Shown here in pieces: positions 46,201 through 55,674 of a stretch of 64,000 nt of DNA (within the stretch, counting starts at the first letter, position 1; the number at the start of each line of letters is the position of its first letter). The notes beneath the pieces are model-generated. The model saw only the letters and a program-made list of their open reading frames with translations, ran no database searches and was not told the origin of the DNA. Source of the DNA: Obelidium mucronatum (taxonomy: Eukaryota > Chytridiomycota > Chytridiomycetes > Chytridiales > Chytriomycetaceae). The DNA is taken from contig JAIVFH010000016.1 of NCBI GenBank assembly GCA_025765595.1, positions 124,001 through 188,000 on the forward strand. Direction: 5' to 3'. Position numbers and translations under genes: made by a program.

Positions 46201-46820
46201 CTAATAGTTTCCATATTGAAACGACTAATAGTTTCCATATTGAAACGACTAATAGTTTCTATATTGAAACGACTAATAGTTTCCATATTGAAACTAAATT
46301 TTTGGTTGAGTTAGGAATATGTTTGACTCCCTTAAGGGTGAGATTGGACTCCTTAATTTTTACATCGCCTTGGATACCACTGCCGTGCAACACTGCACCT
46401 GAAACAATTCCTTGTTCTGAAGAAGGTTTGCATTTGGACATGTTAATAAGGAGAGCGGCAGAGTAAGTCAAGTGCTTTTGAGAACCCGAGTCAAGATAAG
46501 CAATCAGATGAACATGCTGACTAATTATAGGTGTAGAATCAGAAAGCTTGTAGGATTGAATAGCTTTATTGAAAGCACAGTGAATAACCAATTTCAACAA
46601 TCCAAAGTCCACACAAGTGTTCAATCCATTGGTAGTTGCAATAGGAGTATCATACAAAACAAATGCAATTGGCATTCCATTTGCACTTTTTGCCAAGTCA
46701 ACCTGTTTTGAGCCTTGGAAATGTCTCTGGAGTGAATCTGCGGTAGTACCATTTGGAAAACCAACAACAAACAACTTGAGTGGCTTGGTCTTTGGTCTGT
46801 TATTGGTAGTACCACTTGTG
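43259..46820 (-). pseudogene. Copia pol remnant (RRM-like, protease, integrase, RT, RNase H)
   Basis: Fragmented frames, all minus strand: 46820-46290 has LKLFVVGFPNGTTADSLQRH and PIAFVLYDTPIAT (RRM-like) then AYLDSGSQKHLT (aspartic protease D-S-G). 46136-45800 has the H-H-C-C pre-integrase zinc unit. 45604-45300 has VWANIIQTGSPMNFW, a common integrase C-terminal motif. 45160-44570 and 44510-43930 hold reverse transcriptase fragments. 43810-43259 holds RNase H. Frames shift at least at 45760, 45300, 44990, 44520, 44330 and 43930, so no full-length product is possible. Confidence 0.8.
46198..46293. repeat. Four tandem copies of a 24-bp unit inside copia pol
   Basis: Unit CGACTAATAGTTTCCATATT plus GAAA, repeated four times head to tail; copy three has one change (CCATA to CTATA) that creates a stop in the coding sense. 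In the pol frame each copy encodes SIWKLLVV, the conserved protease/integrase-linker segment, so it is a local duplication of coding sequence. Confidence 0.9.
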
Positions 46821-47657
46821 CTCCCCAGATATTCGCTGGATCTTGTGGATTGGGTTGCAAAAAAATCGAATCCTAGTTTTGGTGGATTCGTTGCAGAATT
46901 GGACGAAAACTGGATTGGAAAAAGGAAATTATTATTATTGACTGAATCCACTCAAATCCACTTTCTTCCCCAGATATTCGAGGAAAAATAATAAAAATAA
47001 ATCCACCTACTCTTTAATGAAAAAAAAACATGACAAAAAACAAGCAACAAGCAAAGACAGCCAAAGGTGCCCCAAAGAAGTCGGTGAAGACTGTAAAGAC
47101 TGTCGCTGCAAAAACGCGTCGCGAGCCATTCAAATGGCTTGCCACGACAACTCAAGCACTCCTTGATGTGATCAAGGAGAAATACGCAGACATATTCAGT
47201 AAGAGTGTTTCGCAGGAAATTTGGGACAACGTTCCCGAAGAGGCAAGTTGCTGGGGTGTTTATCTCTTTATTTAATTTAACCTTAACTTGTCCTTAAAGA
47301 TTGCAACACATCTCAAGATTGAAATTACAAATGCGGATGTAAGCACTCTGACTGGAGACTCCTGTCGATCGAAGTGGAAGGCGTTGAGAGGCAGCAGTGT
47401 TGGGAATTCATGAAAAATTTCATTTAGATTTGAGAAAAGTTTGTGAAATGGCAAGTCATGACTGCACACTTTCATGAGTTTCCTTGTTTCATGAGGTGGA
47501 AATTAACAGGCAGTCATGAGCTTGTTTGTTTGTGAGAATTGTGAGTCAATTCATGAAACTAGTCTACAATTTTGGTAATAAGTCTTCCAAGCTAACAAGC
47601 TCTGAAATTAAACAGAATTCATATAAATAAAGCAATATTAACTAGACTAAAATCATA

Positions 47658-50140
47658 ATGAAGGAGAACATGCCTCCATCACATCTGGTAAAGGAACTCC
47701 ACTGCTATTGATTCTTTTCCTTCAATTGACCAAGTCAATTAGGAATTCTCCCATCTTTGTGGGCATAATACTCCACGAAAGCGACTTCAAAGCTCTGATG
47801 TGTGGACTTCTGTCAAGAGACTCAAACCAGGCCACCCGGAATACGACAAGGAGTTCACGCATATCTGCAAGGAAGACAACTGCAATATCCTGCTGAAGCT
47901 TTCTCGGAGCAAGCCAAAGGATTCAACAAGCTCTTGGGTGACCTCTGCCGCAATCAAGCACATGCAGAAATTCCATTCCACTACTTCCGTTGCACAAGAA
48001 GCAAACAGGCGTTTTAATGCTGCAGCTAATGCAAAAGTAAATCAGCAGCTGGATTTCACTCTGTCAACCACTCCTGTGCCAAAACCAACTTCACTGAAAA
48101 AGAGCTCATCTTTCAATGTTGCCGACAATGCTGCAAGTTATATCTCTGCTACTATCAAGTTCTATTGTTATAGTCCGACTCAAGTCTCAAAGTCCACATT
48201 TGAAGACCCGCTGTTTCGTGACATCTTCGTAAAGTTGGTATATCCTGACGAACCTCCAGTTCTTACCAGCAAATCTTTGAAAGCTTGGGTTGATGCAGAG
48301 TTTGAAGTGTTTTTGATGTTTCTGCGGTAAGGCTCACTGAGAATATTTATCCTTCTTTACTGTTTGACTTAGTAACACTCTTTCAATCAGATTCATGTTG
48401 AAGAAGAAGCACCAACAAGCCCACGGAAATCAATACGCCCAGTTTCTCCACGACGGTGGTACCTTGGATAATCGAATGAAGTTCCAGGCAATGGGAATTC
48501 AATTTGTGGATCCAAACTTTTCCTGCAATCATGTCATCTCTATTGCATTCAGTGCTTCTTTGGTAAACACCAATGAATCTGTTGCCAGCAAGGTGGAACT
48601 CTTGTTCAAGGAGCGCACCGGATTCAAGTTTCAAGACACTGTTTCGTCCATGATTCAGGATCGAGCTGCGTTGGGAGTTGCTGGACTCCTTGATATTGAA
48701 GAGGAAGCTTGTTTGATGCATGACGGTGACAAGATTGGACGCTCAGCCATTGGAAGTTTGATTCGTTCACATGACAAGAAGCCTGTCAATCCATTTCCTG
48801 ACGGTGTAAAGCTTGTGAAACTTGTGCACAGTGTTGCTTCCCATTTCAATTTCGAGAAACGCCGTGAAACACTCTTTGAGACTTGTGAAAAGCTGGGAGA
48901 TGTTCCGCAGGTTCGAATGAAGGTGGACTTGAATACTACTCGTGTTGCAAGTGCCCATACATTGATCCAGTCTGTCCTGCGTGTCAATAAGGGACTTTGT
49001 TATGTGATGGCTTTGCCTCAAGACAAGCAAGATCCATGTCCCACAATTCTTGGCCACCAGTGGAACGAAATTGCAGAGTTTGAAGCAATTTTAAACTGTA
49101 CTAGAGTCACGACTCACTTGGCTCAAACTGAAGAACACTATTGCGGTGCCTACCGCAATCTCATTGTTCAACTCACCTCAAATGCCCTACGCGCTGACAC
49201 TCTTAAAGTAATTGATCGTGCTGCAATAGGTCTTGACTACCAACTTCCTCGTGTTGATATTCCTGTGGCAGACTTATCTGTCGTGGGGAAAACTTGCCGT
49301 GAAAGAGCAATTCTTGAGCTTGAGCGGCGATTCTGTGGAAATGCCACAGAATCGATTCAGAATCTATCTATCAAAAACAGTGATAGGCTTCTCCTTGCAA
49401 CCCTTCTTGACCTTCGTACTGTGCCGTGTATCCACCTCACTATGAGCGAAGTCTCTAAAGCAACTGCGTTGTTGCAAGAGGAATACATCAAATTCTCCTA
49501 CCAATGGTCCAAATACGAGTTTGAGGAACATGTTCCCGCCCGCACTCCTGTATTTCAAGCGCGAACCAAAACTAGAAAAACTGAACCAACTCAGCTAATT
49601 GTCTCTGGCATTGTCTATGGTCATTCTGTTTGGGATGAGGATGAGTCATTATCTTCATCAGATGAGGAGATTGATGAATCCATTGCTCAATTCACATTTG
49701 ACCATGCTGCCGCAGCAAAAGAATTCAAAAATGTGTTCAAAAATTGGGGGAAACTTAAAATCGACTGGCATAAACTCTTTCCAACTCTTCAAGCAGGTCC
49801 ATTGGATTGGGTTGATGATTTGATGTTTGTTGATATGGGAGTTGTGTATCGCCACATCCAGCAACTGGACCCAGAGCATAAGAAGTACGGATTTCTTCCC
49901 CTGATGGCTTCTTGTTCTCGAGGCCAGATTGGTGCATTGCCAGCTGAATCATACTGTGAACGCATGCTCTCTTGTGCAAACAACATTTTAACCAAGGGAA
50001 ATTCCCTTCTTGGTGTCGGAGAGTTGGAAAAATTGGTTGTGTTGAGAATGAATCGCGATTTTATGAATTTCATGAGAGGCAATTATTCCCACATTAGTAA
50101 GCAAGAGTTCAATGAAACTCGTGTTGTGGATGCTGAATAG
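47658..50140 (+). CDS. hAT transposase (BED finger plus RNase H-like core plus dimerisation domain)
   Basis: Three exons (47658-47687, 47743-48326, 48391-50140) join in phase to 787 residues without a stop. The BED-type zinc finger is SSDVWTSVKRLKPGHPEYDK, THICKEDNC and SAAIKHMQKFH (C-x4-C...H-x4-H form). The core contains FQAMGIQFVDPN and the Asp/Glu-rich catalytic regions. The C-terminus is the hAT dimerisation domain: GALPAESYCERMLSCANNIL and LGVGELEKLVVLRMNRDF, where most hATs have PxSSxxxERxFS. A 60-residue acidic stretch (DEDESLSSSDEEIDES) is inserted before it. Cut-and-paste transposition in the nucleus is the expected role. Confidence 0.85.
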
Positions 50141-50210
50141 TTAAATAGTCAATAAACAATTATTGGTGGCCATGACTAACTCGTGAAACTGCAGCTCATG
50201 AAAAGCAATT

Positions 50211-50300
50211 TCTCATGATTTCAAAGAAAAATTTTTTTCATGACTTTTTCTTCTCATGATTTCAAAGAAATTTTTTTTTCATGACTTTTTCTTCTCATGA
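50211..50300. repeat. 41-bp tandem repeat in the hAT right subterminal region
   Basis: Two copies of about 41 bp starting TCTCATGATTTCAAAGAAA (50211 and 50252), then a partial third copy at 50293. The TCATGA core also recurs through the rest of both subterminal regions, probably as transposase binding sites. Confidence 0.8.
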
Positions 50301-51354
50301 AATGTCCAAGTCATGAAAAAAACTCACGAATTCCTAACGCTGAGAGGCAGCGCAAGTGCTCATGCGGACATGTTGCGAGGTAGAACAGGCACAGGAGCAG
50401 CAGCAGAAGACAAACCAGAGCCGCCTTACTTTCGGGAGCTCATGAACATCATGGGCGAATCGGTTGCTGCAAAAGGAGCTTATCAGCAACGGGACTCAAT
50501 CAACAGAGGCTTGCGTTTGCGTCCTGTATGTCCCCCACCTTGTATTTCTTCCCCTTTTGCTAATCAGCCTCTTGTTTCTACTTCTCAGGCTGTTGAGTGT
50601 GTCGAGGATGACAAGCATAATGAAGAGCAGGATGACGCTGACACTGAGGATGAGGGCAACACAACTCTGTCCAACGACCACCTGTTTGGGGACCAAAGCT
50701 TCGCTGATGGGGATCTCTTGGACTACAACAATGCAGCAAAGTGCAGCAACAGCGATGTAGTTGAGTTGGACGAGGAGGATGAGGTCGATGCAATTGCCGC
50801 CGCAGCTGCCACTCCAAAGAAACTAGCAGCCAAAGTCGCGAAAAACAAGGCCATTACTGACAAGCTGGCCAAGATGAAGGAAGCCGTAAAAATCAAACCA
50901 CCCACCATCAAATCTCCAAAACCCAGCCAAAAGAAGGGGGGAGGCCCATCAGTAGCTACTCTAGACTACCAAGACCGCATTGCAACATCCATGGAGAAAA
51001 ATGCTGACATTCAAGGCAAGTTCTTTGAGCATATGCTTGCCGAAAGCTCCCGACAACAGGATCGCCATGATCAAATGATACTGGACCAGGACGAGAAGCG
51101 CAAGCTGGCAGCAAATGCAGCGGAGCTCAAGCAAGCCACTATGATAGCAATGCTCAAGGCGGCTACAAGAGGAAAACGTCGCCAAAAGGACAGCTCCTCT
51201 GATGAGAGCGAAAGTGAGGGAGAGCTTGAAAGACGCCGTATCTACAAGAAGGAAAAGAAGTTGAAGTTGGGATAAGCAGAAGATAGAAAACTGGTTGTCA
51301 AACGGTTGTATTTTGCTTATATGTATTTGAATAAAAGTTGCTTTCATATAATAT

Positions 51355-52695
51355 TTATTGTTGAATCAAATACTCTGCGAAAGCCTCGCGCATTCTCTGG
51401 CTGGCAGGAATCAAACTTTCGGATCGAGCCTCATAGTCATTGCAAAGCTGTGCAACATCCAAATCAAAGATAGGATGCATTTGGAGTAAGAATTGCTCAT
51501 TCAAAGGATCATCCTCAGCCATGCGCATCAACTCTGCCTCCATATTCTCCTCATTTCCCTCCCTTTCACGTGCAATAAAATCTTCCAACTCCTCCTGCTC
51601 CAAAGGATCGTTTCGCGCCTCACAGATGTTGTGTAGAATGCAGCAAACATGGATCAGGTTTGGGAGAGCTCTTGTTTCAGCATGCATCGCATCTTTCATG
51701 AGGCGGAATCTCATCTTCAGCTTCCCAAACGCATTTTCGATTGGTACGCGTGTCTGGCAGTGGCGCTTGCAGTATCTCCGCCAGCGATGATCCCGTTCAC
51801 GACCAGCAATGTTTTTGAATGGTGTGATCATATGCTCCTTGTTAACAAAGATCTTGTCTCCCAAAAAGACCACATGACGAGGTACAAGAGTATCCACATT
51901 GCTGCCAAGTTTGCTCCTTTCATAGACTGTGGAATCAGAGCAGCCACCTGGATTGCCTACGTCAATGAAGATAAATTTCCCTGTAGCATCACAGACTGCC
52001 ATCAAGAGGTGGGAGTAGAACCCCTTGTGACAATAGAAGTCCTTCTTCACGTATGGTCCACCAGGATGATTTGGTCTCTCTGAGGGTGCCTTGCATGGTA
52101 TGTAGCAGCCATCAACTGCACCTCCAACATTCGGCATCCCAGCTAGACTTGCAAACCCAGCTGCAACAAGCTCCCAATCTTCATGAGTCTCGGGCAATGC
52201 GATGAAATGCGGGAGCTTGTCCAGAATAGCAGCGGTTACTCGTCGAACAGAATCCCCACAGGTGGTCTCACCATACCCGAACATATGGGCAATTGAGCGC
52301 AAAGCATCACCTGTAGCAGCGTAGTACATAAACATAGCAAACTGATCGCGCGCAGGTGAACGTGGTTTTCCTCTGGGATCATCATCAGGACCCTTGTCAA
52401 GGCTGGTGGATATGTGTGCCAAGATAAAGTCGAAGGTGGCTCGGGTGATTCGAAACTCACGACGGAACTCCTCAGAGCTGTAGATCTCAGGGTTGAATAT
52501 CTGTTCACGCCATTGAATGGCCTTCTCTTGATCCTCCCCTCGGAGCCCACGGCAATCAGCTGACCCTAGATCGTGTATCCATGAAGCCATGGGATTGATT
52601 GGCGGTCCAGAATAGCTAGTAGTAACTTGCTCACTCCCGCTGCTATCATCACTGTCGTAGAGGAAGTTCTGGAGCAATAGGAAAATTCCTGACAT
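51355..52695 (-). CDS. PIF/Harbinger DDE transposase
   Basis: Uninterrupted 446-residue frame on the minus strand, convergent with the Myb-like gene. DDE_Tnp_4-type features in order: FRREFRITRATFDFILAHIS, a helix-turn-helix-like RSIAHMFGYGETTCGDSVRR, NVGGAVDGCYIPCKAPSERP (first Asp in GAVDG), FIFIDVGNPGGCSDSTVYER (second Asp), and RVPIENAFGKLKMRFRLMKD with the Glu of the triad (IENAFGKLK). This is the nuclease that cuts and pastes Harbinger elements. The frame looks intact, so the transposase could still be made even though its partner gene is broken. Confidence 0.88.
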   Translation of the reverse strand: MSGIFLLLQNFLYDSDDSSGSEQVTTSYSGPPINPMASWIHDLGSADCRGLRGEDQEKAIQWREQIFNPEIYSSEEFRREFRITRATFDFILAHISTSLDKGPDDDPRGKPRSPARDQFAMFMYYAATGDALRSIAHMFGYGETTCGDSVRRVTAAILDKLPHFIALPETHEDWELVAAGFASLAGMPNVGGAVDGCYIPCKAPSERPNHPGGPYVKKDFYCHKGFYSHLLMAVCDATGKFIFIDVGNPGGCSDSTVYERSKLGSNVDTLVPRHVVFLGDKIFVNKEHMITPFKNIAGRERDHRWRRYCKRHCQTRVPIENAFGKLKMRFRLMKDAMHAETRALPNLIHVCCILHNICEARNDPLEQEELEDFIAREREGNEENMEAELMRMAEDDPLNEQFLLQMHPIFDLDVAQLCNDYEARSESLIPASQRMREAFAEYLIQQ

Positions 52696-52989
52696 GATAT
52701 TAATTAATTACTATTTTATTAGATTGTTTAATTTGTTTCACTTTTAATTCATTTGATTGATGAATCCAGTTTGAATCCAGGGTCAGACCTGGATTCATTT
52801 TCAAGTGAAGGATTCGTGGAATCCGGTCTGGATTAGACAGGATTTGGATTCGAAATTGAATCCAGCGTTTTCAAAATATTTTGATCCAATCCGGTGAATA
52901 TCTGGGTACAACGGGTCAAAACACCGATTTCAACAAATCCACTGGATTGGGATCGAATTTAGCGAAAACGGCAATATCTGGGGAGGCCT

Positions 52990-53886
52990 ACTTGGAGTCA
53001 ATGCAACCAAAGCTTTTGTAACCATCATATTGACGTGAGCTTCCAGCGAGGTGTCTGTAGTGCTACAAATGACTTGCTTACTCCTGAACCAAACAACTCC
53101 TTGTGCACAATTTGCCCTCTAGATCCAAGTTCATAATTGGATACAATAGCCAATACTTCCATGAAATCCATGGGGACCTTTTTTGCTTTGGAGAAGATAA
53201 GTGCCTTCATTGATCTTGCAAGTTCATTGTCCGTAAGTAAGTTTTCGATATTATTTGCTTCGAATTCAGCACATAATGCCGGGTTATTTGAATCGTGGTA
53301 TCCGAGGTTGGCCAGAATAAGAACCTGTGTTTGTATCGACTGCAGGAAGGAGAGTGGATGTTTGTTTGGAGATAAACGCAAGGACTGGAGAGTGTTTTTA
53401 GCAGCATTGATGTTTGACTGGTTTGACACTAGACAGTGGCATATGGAGAGAATTAAGTCCAGTCACGATGTTTTCCTGAATTCCCGCCGAAGACTTAAAC
53501 ACAGTGAAAAGAGTTTCGTCAGTATAGTCTATACACGACTTTTTGCGGTTTCCAGTTTCAAAGTTGGATACAATGCCATTGAATCGCATCTCTTGGTCAA
53601 AAGTTGGCGTTTTGACAGTTCAGGCAACGGACCCTTCGGCTAAGTCTTTGAATCCATAAATTTTTGCTTTGGAGACGTGCGTAACCGGGACGGTCATAAT
53701 CATCACAAGAGAGTTGACTGGGGCGGTGTCTGGGTTGGCAGTGACTTGGTAGAGGGCCGAGCCAGCAGGTAGACCAATATTCCCCACGACCTTCTTGATT
53801 TCTTGATACCACTTGTGGAAGTATGTAGTATAGTTCAAATTGGTGAGTTTGTTAGACTCTTTTTGAGGGCCATACGCAGCGAGCAT
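52990..53886 (-). pseudogene. Copia gag-like remnant
   Basis: Starts MLAAYGPQKESNKLTNLNYT at 53886, preceded by the 5' terminal repeat. Frame 1 runs to about 53620, frame 2 (KSCIDYTDETLFTVFKSSA) to about 53420, and frame 3 (SFLQSIQTQVLILANLGYHD, MDFMEVLAIVSNYE) to about 53060. A helical capsid-like (UBN2/retrotrans_gag type) pattern is visible. At least two frameshifts separate the pieces. The last part (VNMMVTKALVALTPSR) stops at the Harbinger border and would have continued into 46820. Confidence 0.7.
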
Positions 53887-53914
53887 TGTTTTCTTTTGGA
53901 TTGGGCTGATAATG

Positions 53915-53966
53915 CTTTAGATTATTAAATCTTTATTTTCCACCCACACAACAATAAGGGCTAACA
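53915..53966 (-). repeat. Copia 5' terminal repeat (52 bp)
   Basis: Partner of 43203-43265, lacking 11 nt. On the element strand it runs TGTTAGCCC...TAATCTAAAG, directly followed by the gag leader. It is flanked outside by AAACA (53967-53971). Confidence 0.75.
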
Positions 53967-55674
53967 AAACATACCACATTGGGTACAGGTGCCCATGGAC
54001 GTTGATGATCCCAGTTTTCCATCACCATAAGCAAAGATGACTGGGGTGCCAGGAAATGGTCCAATACCAGCTGCATGACAAAAGCGGCGTCTTTGTTGGA
54101 GATCTCTTGGTTGGATTTGGCGTTGAGTATTAACCACAAAGTCATGCTTGGTAGTCCTTCTCATGTTCCAGTTGATGAGCATTGCCTCAGCCCTTTGATG
54201 TCTCATGAATGTTTGCTGCTTCCACTTTCCTGTGCTGAGGAAGGCAGCATTCCTGTAGCAAGCAATCATGCATGCACGTATTCACCAGCCAGTTCCAAAA
54301 ACACCAGTCCTCCATCCTACAATGGCCAAATCTTCTGGGGGAATTGGCCGCAAGCAAGTCTGTACGACGCATTGATTCGTGGGTCATTGTCACGGAATCT
54401 CTCACACAACTTCTCACTTGCCTCTGAGTGATTGATTTGTCTCATTTGGGAATGAGAGACAGAGACAACGTGGTCGCGTAGCACATCTACAAGTAAAATG
54501 AGAGGTCTTTCTAAAAGATGCTACTCACGTGCAACTGGAGGGCATGCTACAGGAAGGGGATTTAGAGCTATTGGACCTGCACGTGGTGGCAAGGGTGGAG
54601 CAGCTACCACTCCAGGAGCTGGTGGTTGAGCTGGTAGTGGCAGTGGTTATGGTAGTCGGTAGTGCAGGAGGAGGAGGAAAGTTTGACCAAGATGACGGGT
54701 CCACTTTTTCCATGATGGTGTGAAGGAGAAAGTGTTTGAAAATGTCTCTCTCACAGCCCTCTGCAGGACTGTGTGGAAAGGGAGCAAATTAGGTTCATGG
54801 GGAGAAACTGGTAGTTGGCTGGCAGATTGGCTACATAGCCTGTGTGATGAGATTATAGGAGCAGTACTTGAGAAGAAATCAAACAATGATTGAGACATAT
54901 GGATGCCTCCATGGAAAGTACCTGAGATTGCAGGATGGGTGATGTTAGTTTCATTTCACTTCAATGATTTGGAATGTAAAAACCCAAATACCAACAGGAT
55001 TACTCTCCAAGTGAATAGTCAAAGCTATTTGAGCTCTGGATACAAGAAGAGTAAGGTCCTGGGCCAGGGTTCTGATGACCACAGGTAGCACAGGACCACC
55101 AAGAGATGAATCAATCAGATGACCAATGACATCCTCTGTAGCCTTACCAATAATGTCATACATGTGGTCATCAATTAATTCATTGTTTATGACCTCGCAG
55201 GTAGTGTTCTCCGCGATGGCAGCAAGTTGCTTAACAAGAAAAGATTTGAGTGCTTCACTCGGAGTTTCAAGGTCAATGGCATTATCATGTGAATCTTCAG
55301 AATAAATGTCAGATGCATTGTCTGAAGCGTCGTCATCCTCATCATGTTCAGAATCAATTGCTTCTTGGGTTTCTATGGGCTCAAACTTTAGGCATTCATT
55401 CGTTGGACTGGATGAAGCAGGGATGGAAGGTGGATTCAGGTGTCCATTTTCCTCTTTGAATTCAATCTTGGGGCAAAAGGGGCAGGAAGTGGCGGTTGGG
55501 TTGGTTCGTCATCACTTGGGCAGTCAGAGTCAGAGTCCACAGCATAGATGAGCATTCTTTGATGATCTTCTCATGTTGTTGTTGTTGTTGTTCTTGTGTC
55601 TTTTTCTTTACTTGATGGATCAAATTGGGTCTCTTATACTTTCCTTTTTCAGGGGTCGACATGACGGACTGCAA
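53967..55674 (-). pseudogene. Degenerate minus-strand gene hosting the copia; possibly Fanzor/TnpB-like
   Basis: From right to left: a basic Gln-rich start (VSTPEKGKYKRPNLIHQVKK, 55674); an acidic open stretch from about 55500 to 54951 with DDHMYDIIGKATEDVIGHLI and VLPVVIRTLAQDLTLL; MSQSLFDFFSSTAPIISSH (54898) with one internal stop; and a final block STGKWKQQTFMRHQRAEAML...GTPVIFAYGDGKLGSSTSMG (54260-53975) followed by TCTQCG. The AYGDGKLGSS motif and the helix before it remind me of the second RuvC segment of Fanzor proteins, but I could not find the first RuvC segment or the NRD motif. At CAATGTG|GTATGTTT a good splice donor is split by the copia insertion. Frames shift repeatedly; it is a pseudogene whatever its origin. 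Confidence 0.35.

Larger units (their letters stand above)
47395..50342 (+). mobile_element. hAT transposon, complete, with exact 8-bp target duplication
   Basis: 2,948 bp. The left end is CAGTGTTGGGAATTCATGA (47395-47413); the right end, read inward on the other strand, is CAGCGTTAGGAATTCGTGA (50342-50324), 16 of 19 bases equal, with the CA-x-x-G start typical of hAT. It is flanked by AGAGGCAG at 47387-47394 and 50343-50350, a perfect 8-bp duplication. Subterminal DNA is rich in TCATGA/CATGAAA repeats. It contains one transposase gene with all exons open. Intact ends, duplication and gene imply recent insertion. Confidence 0.92.
47030..51275 (+). pseudogene. Harbinger Myb/SANT-like protein, disrupted by the hAT element
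   Basis: Exon 1 (47030-47242) has a basic leader and then FKWLATTTQALLDVIKEKYA, the first helix of a Myb/SANT-like domain. Intron 47243-47299 uses a GC donor (GAG|GCAAGT). Exon 2 (from 47300) continues IATHLKIEITNADVST and CRSKWKALRG, where the hAT element and its 8-bp duplication interrupt. Past the insertion (50343 on) the frame resumes SASAHADMLRGRTG, then a spliced acidic and Lys-rich part and a C-terminal coiled coil (QDRHDQMILDQDEKRKLAAN) to TAA 51273-51275. These proteins help Harbinger transposases bind DNA and enter the nucleus. Apart from the insertion the frame is intact. Confidence 0.75.
46821..52985. mobile_element. PIF/Harbinger-like DNA transposon, itself carrying a hAT insertion
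   Basis: Ends share an inverted 13-bp sequence, CTCCCCAGATATT at 46821-46833 and its complement at 52973-52985. Just inside each end lie many GGATT/AATCC motifs (46834-46975 and 52745-52960), consistent with subterminal transposase sites. It encodes the two proteins typical of PIF/Harbinger: a Myb/SANT-like DNA-binding protein (plus strand) and a DDE transposase (minus strand), placed convergently. Native length without the hAT is about 3.2 kb. I could not find the expected 3-bp target duplication, so the exact borders may be off by a few bases. Confidence 0.75.
43203..53966 (-). mobile_element. Copia-type LTR retrotransposon, degenerate, interrupted by a nested element
   Basis: Minus-strand element bounded by short direct repeats (43203-43265 and 53915-53966) and flanked by a 5-bp duplication AAACA at 43198-43202 and 53967-53971. 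Order in its own sense: gag-like region (53886-53000), Harbinger insertion (52985-46821), RRM-like and protease region (46820-46290), zinc-binding pre-integrase region WHERFMHAG...CEMCLLAK (about 46040-45860), integrase core (about 45600-45300), reverse transcriptase with DVNRAFLQTPNNPD (about 44700) and RNase H region with copia-type GYTDSDLAADNNTRKSRTG (about 43770) and a VCDDLQS-like core (to 43259). The integrase-before-RT order defines copia. Without the insert it is about 4.6 kb. Several frameshifts and stops make it inactive. Confidence 0.85.

Noticed and set aside
46198..46293. CRISPR-like array
   Set aside because: Units are contiguous with no spacers and lie in transposon coding sequence.
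46952..46990. Alternative left end of the Harbinger at the inner CCCCAGATATTCG (46969-46981)
   Set aside because: The GGATT-rich subterminal region extends outward to 46834, and the outer copy matches the right end over 13 bp rather than 11.
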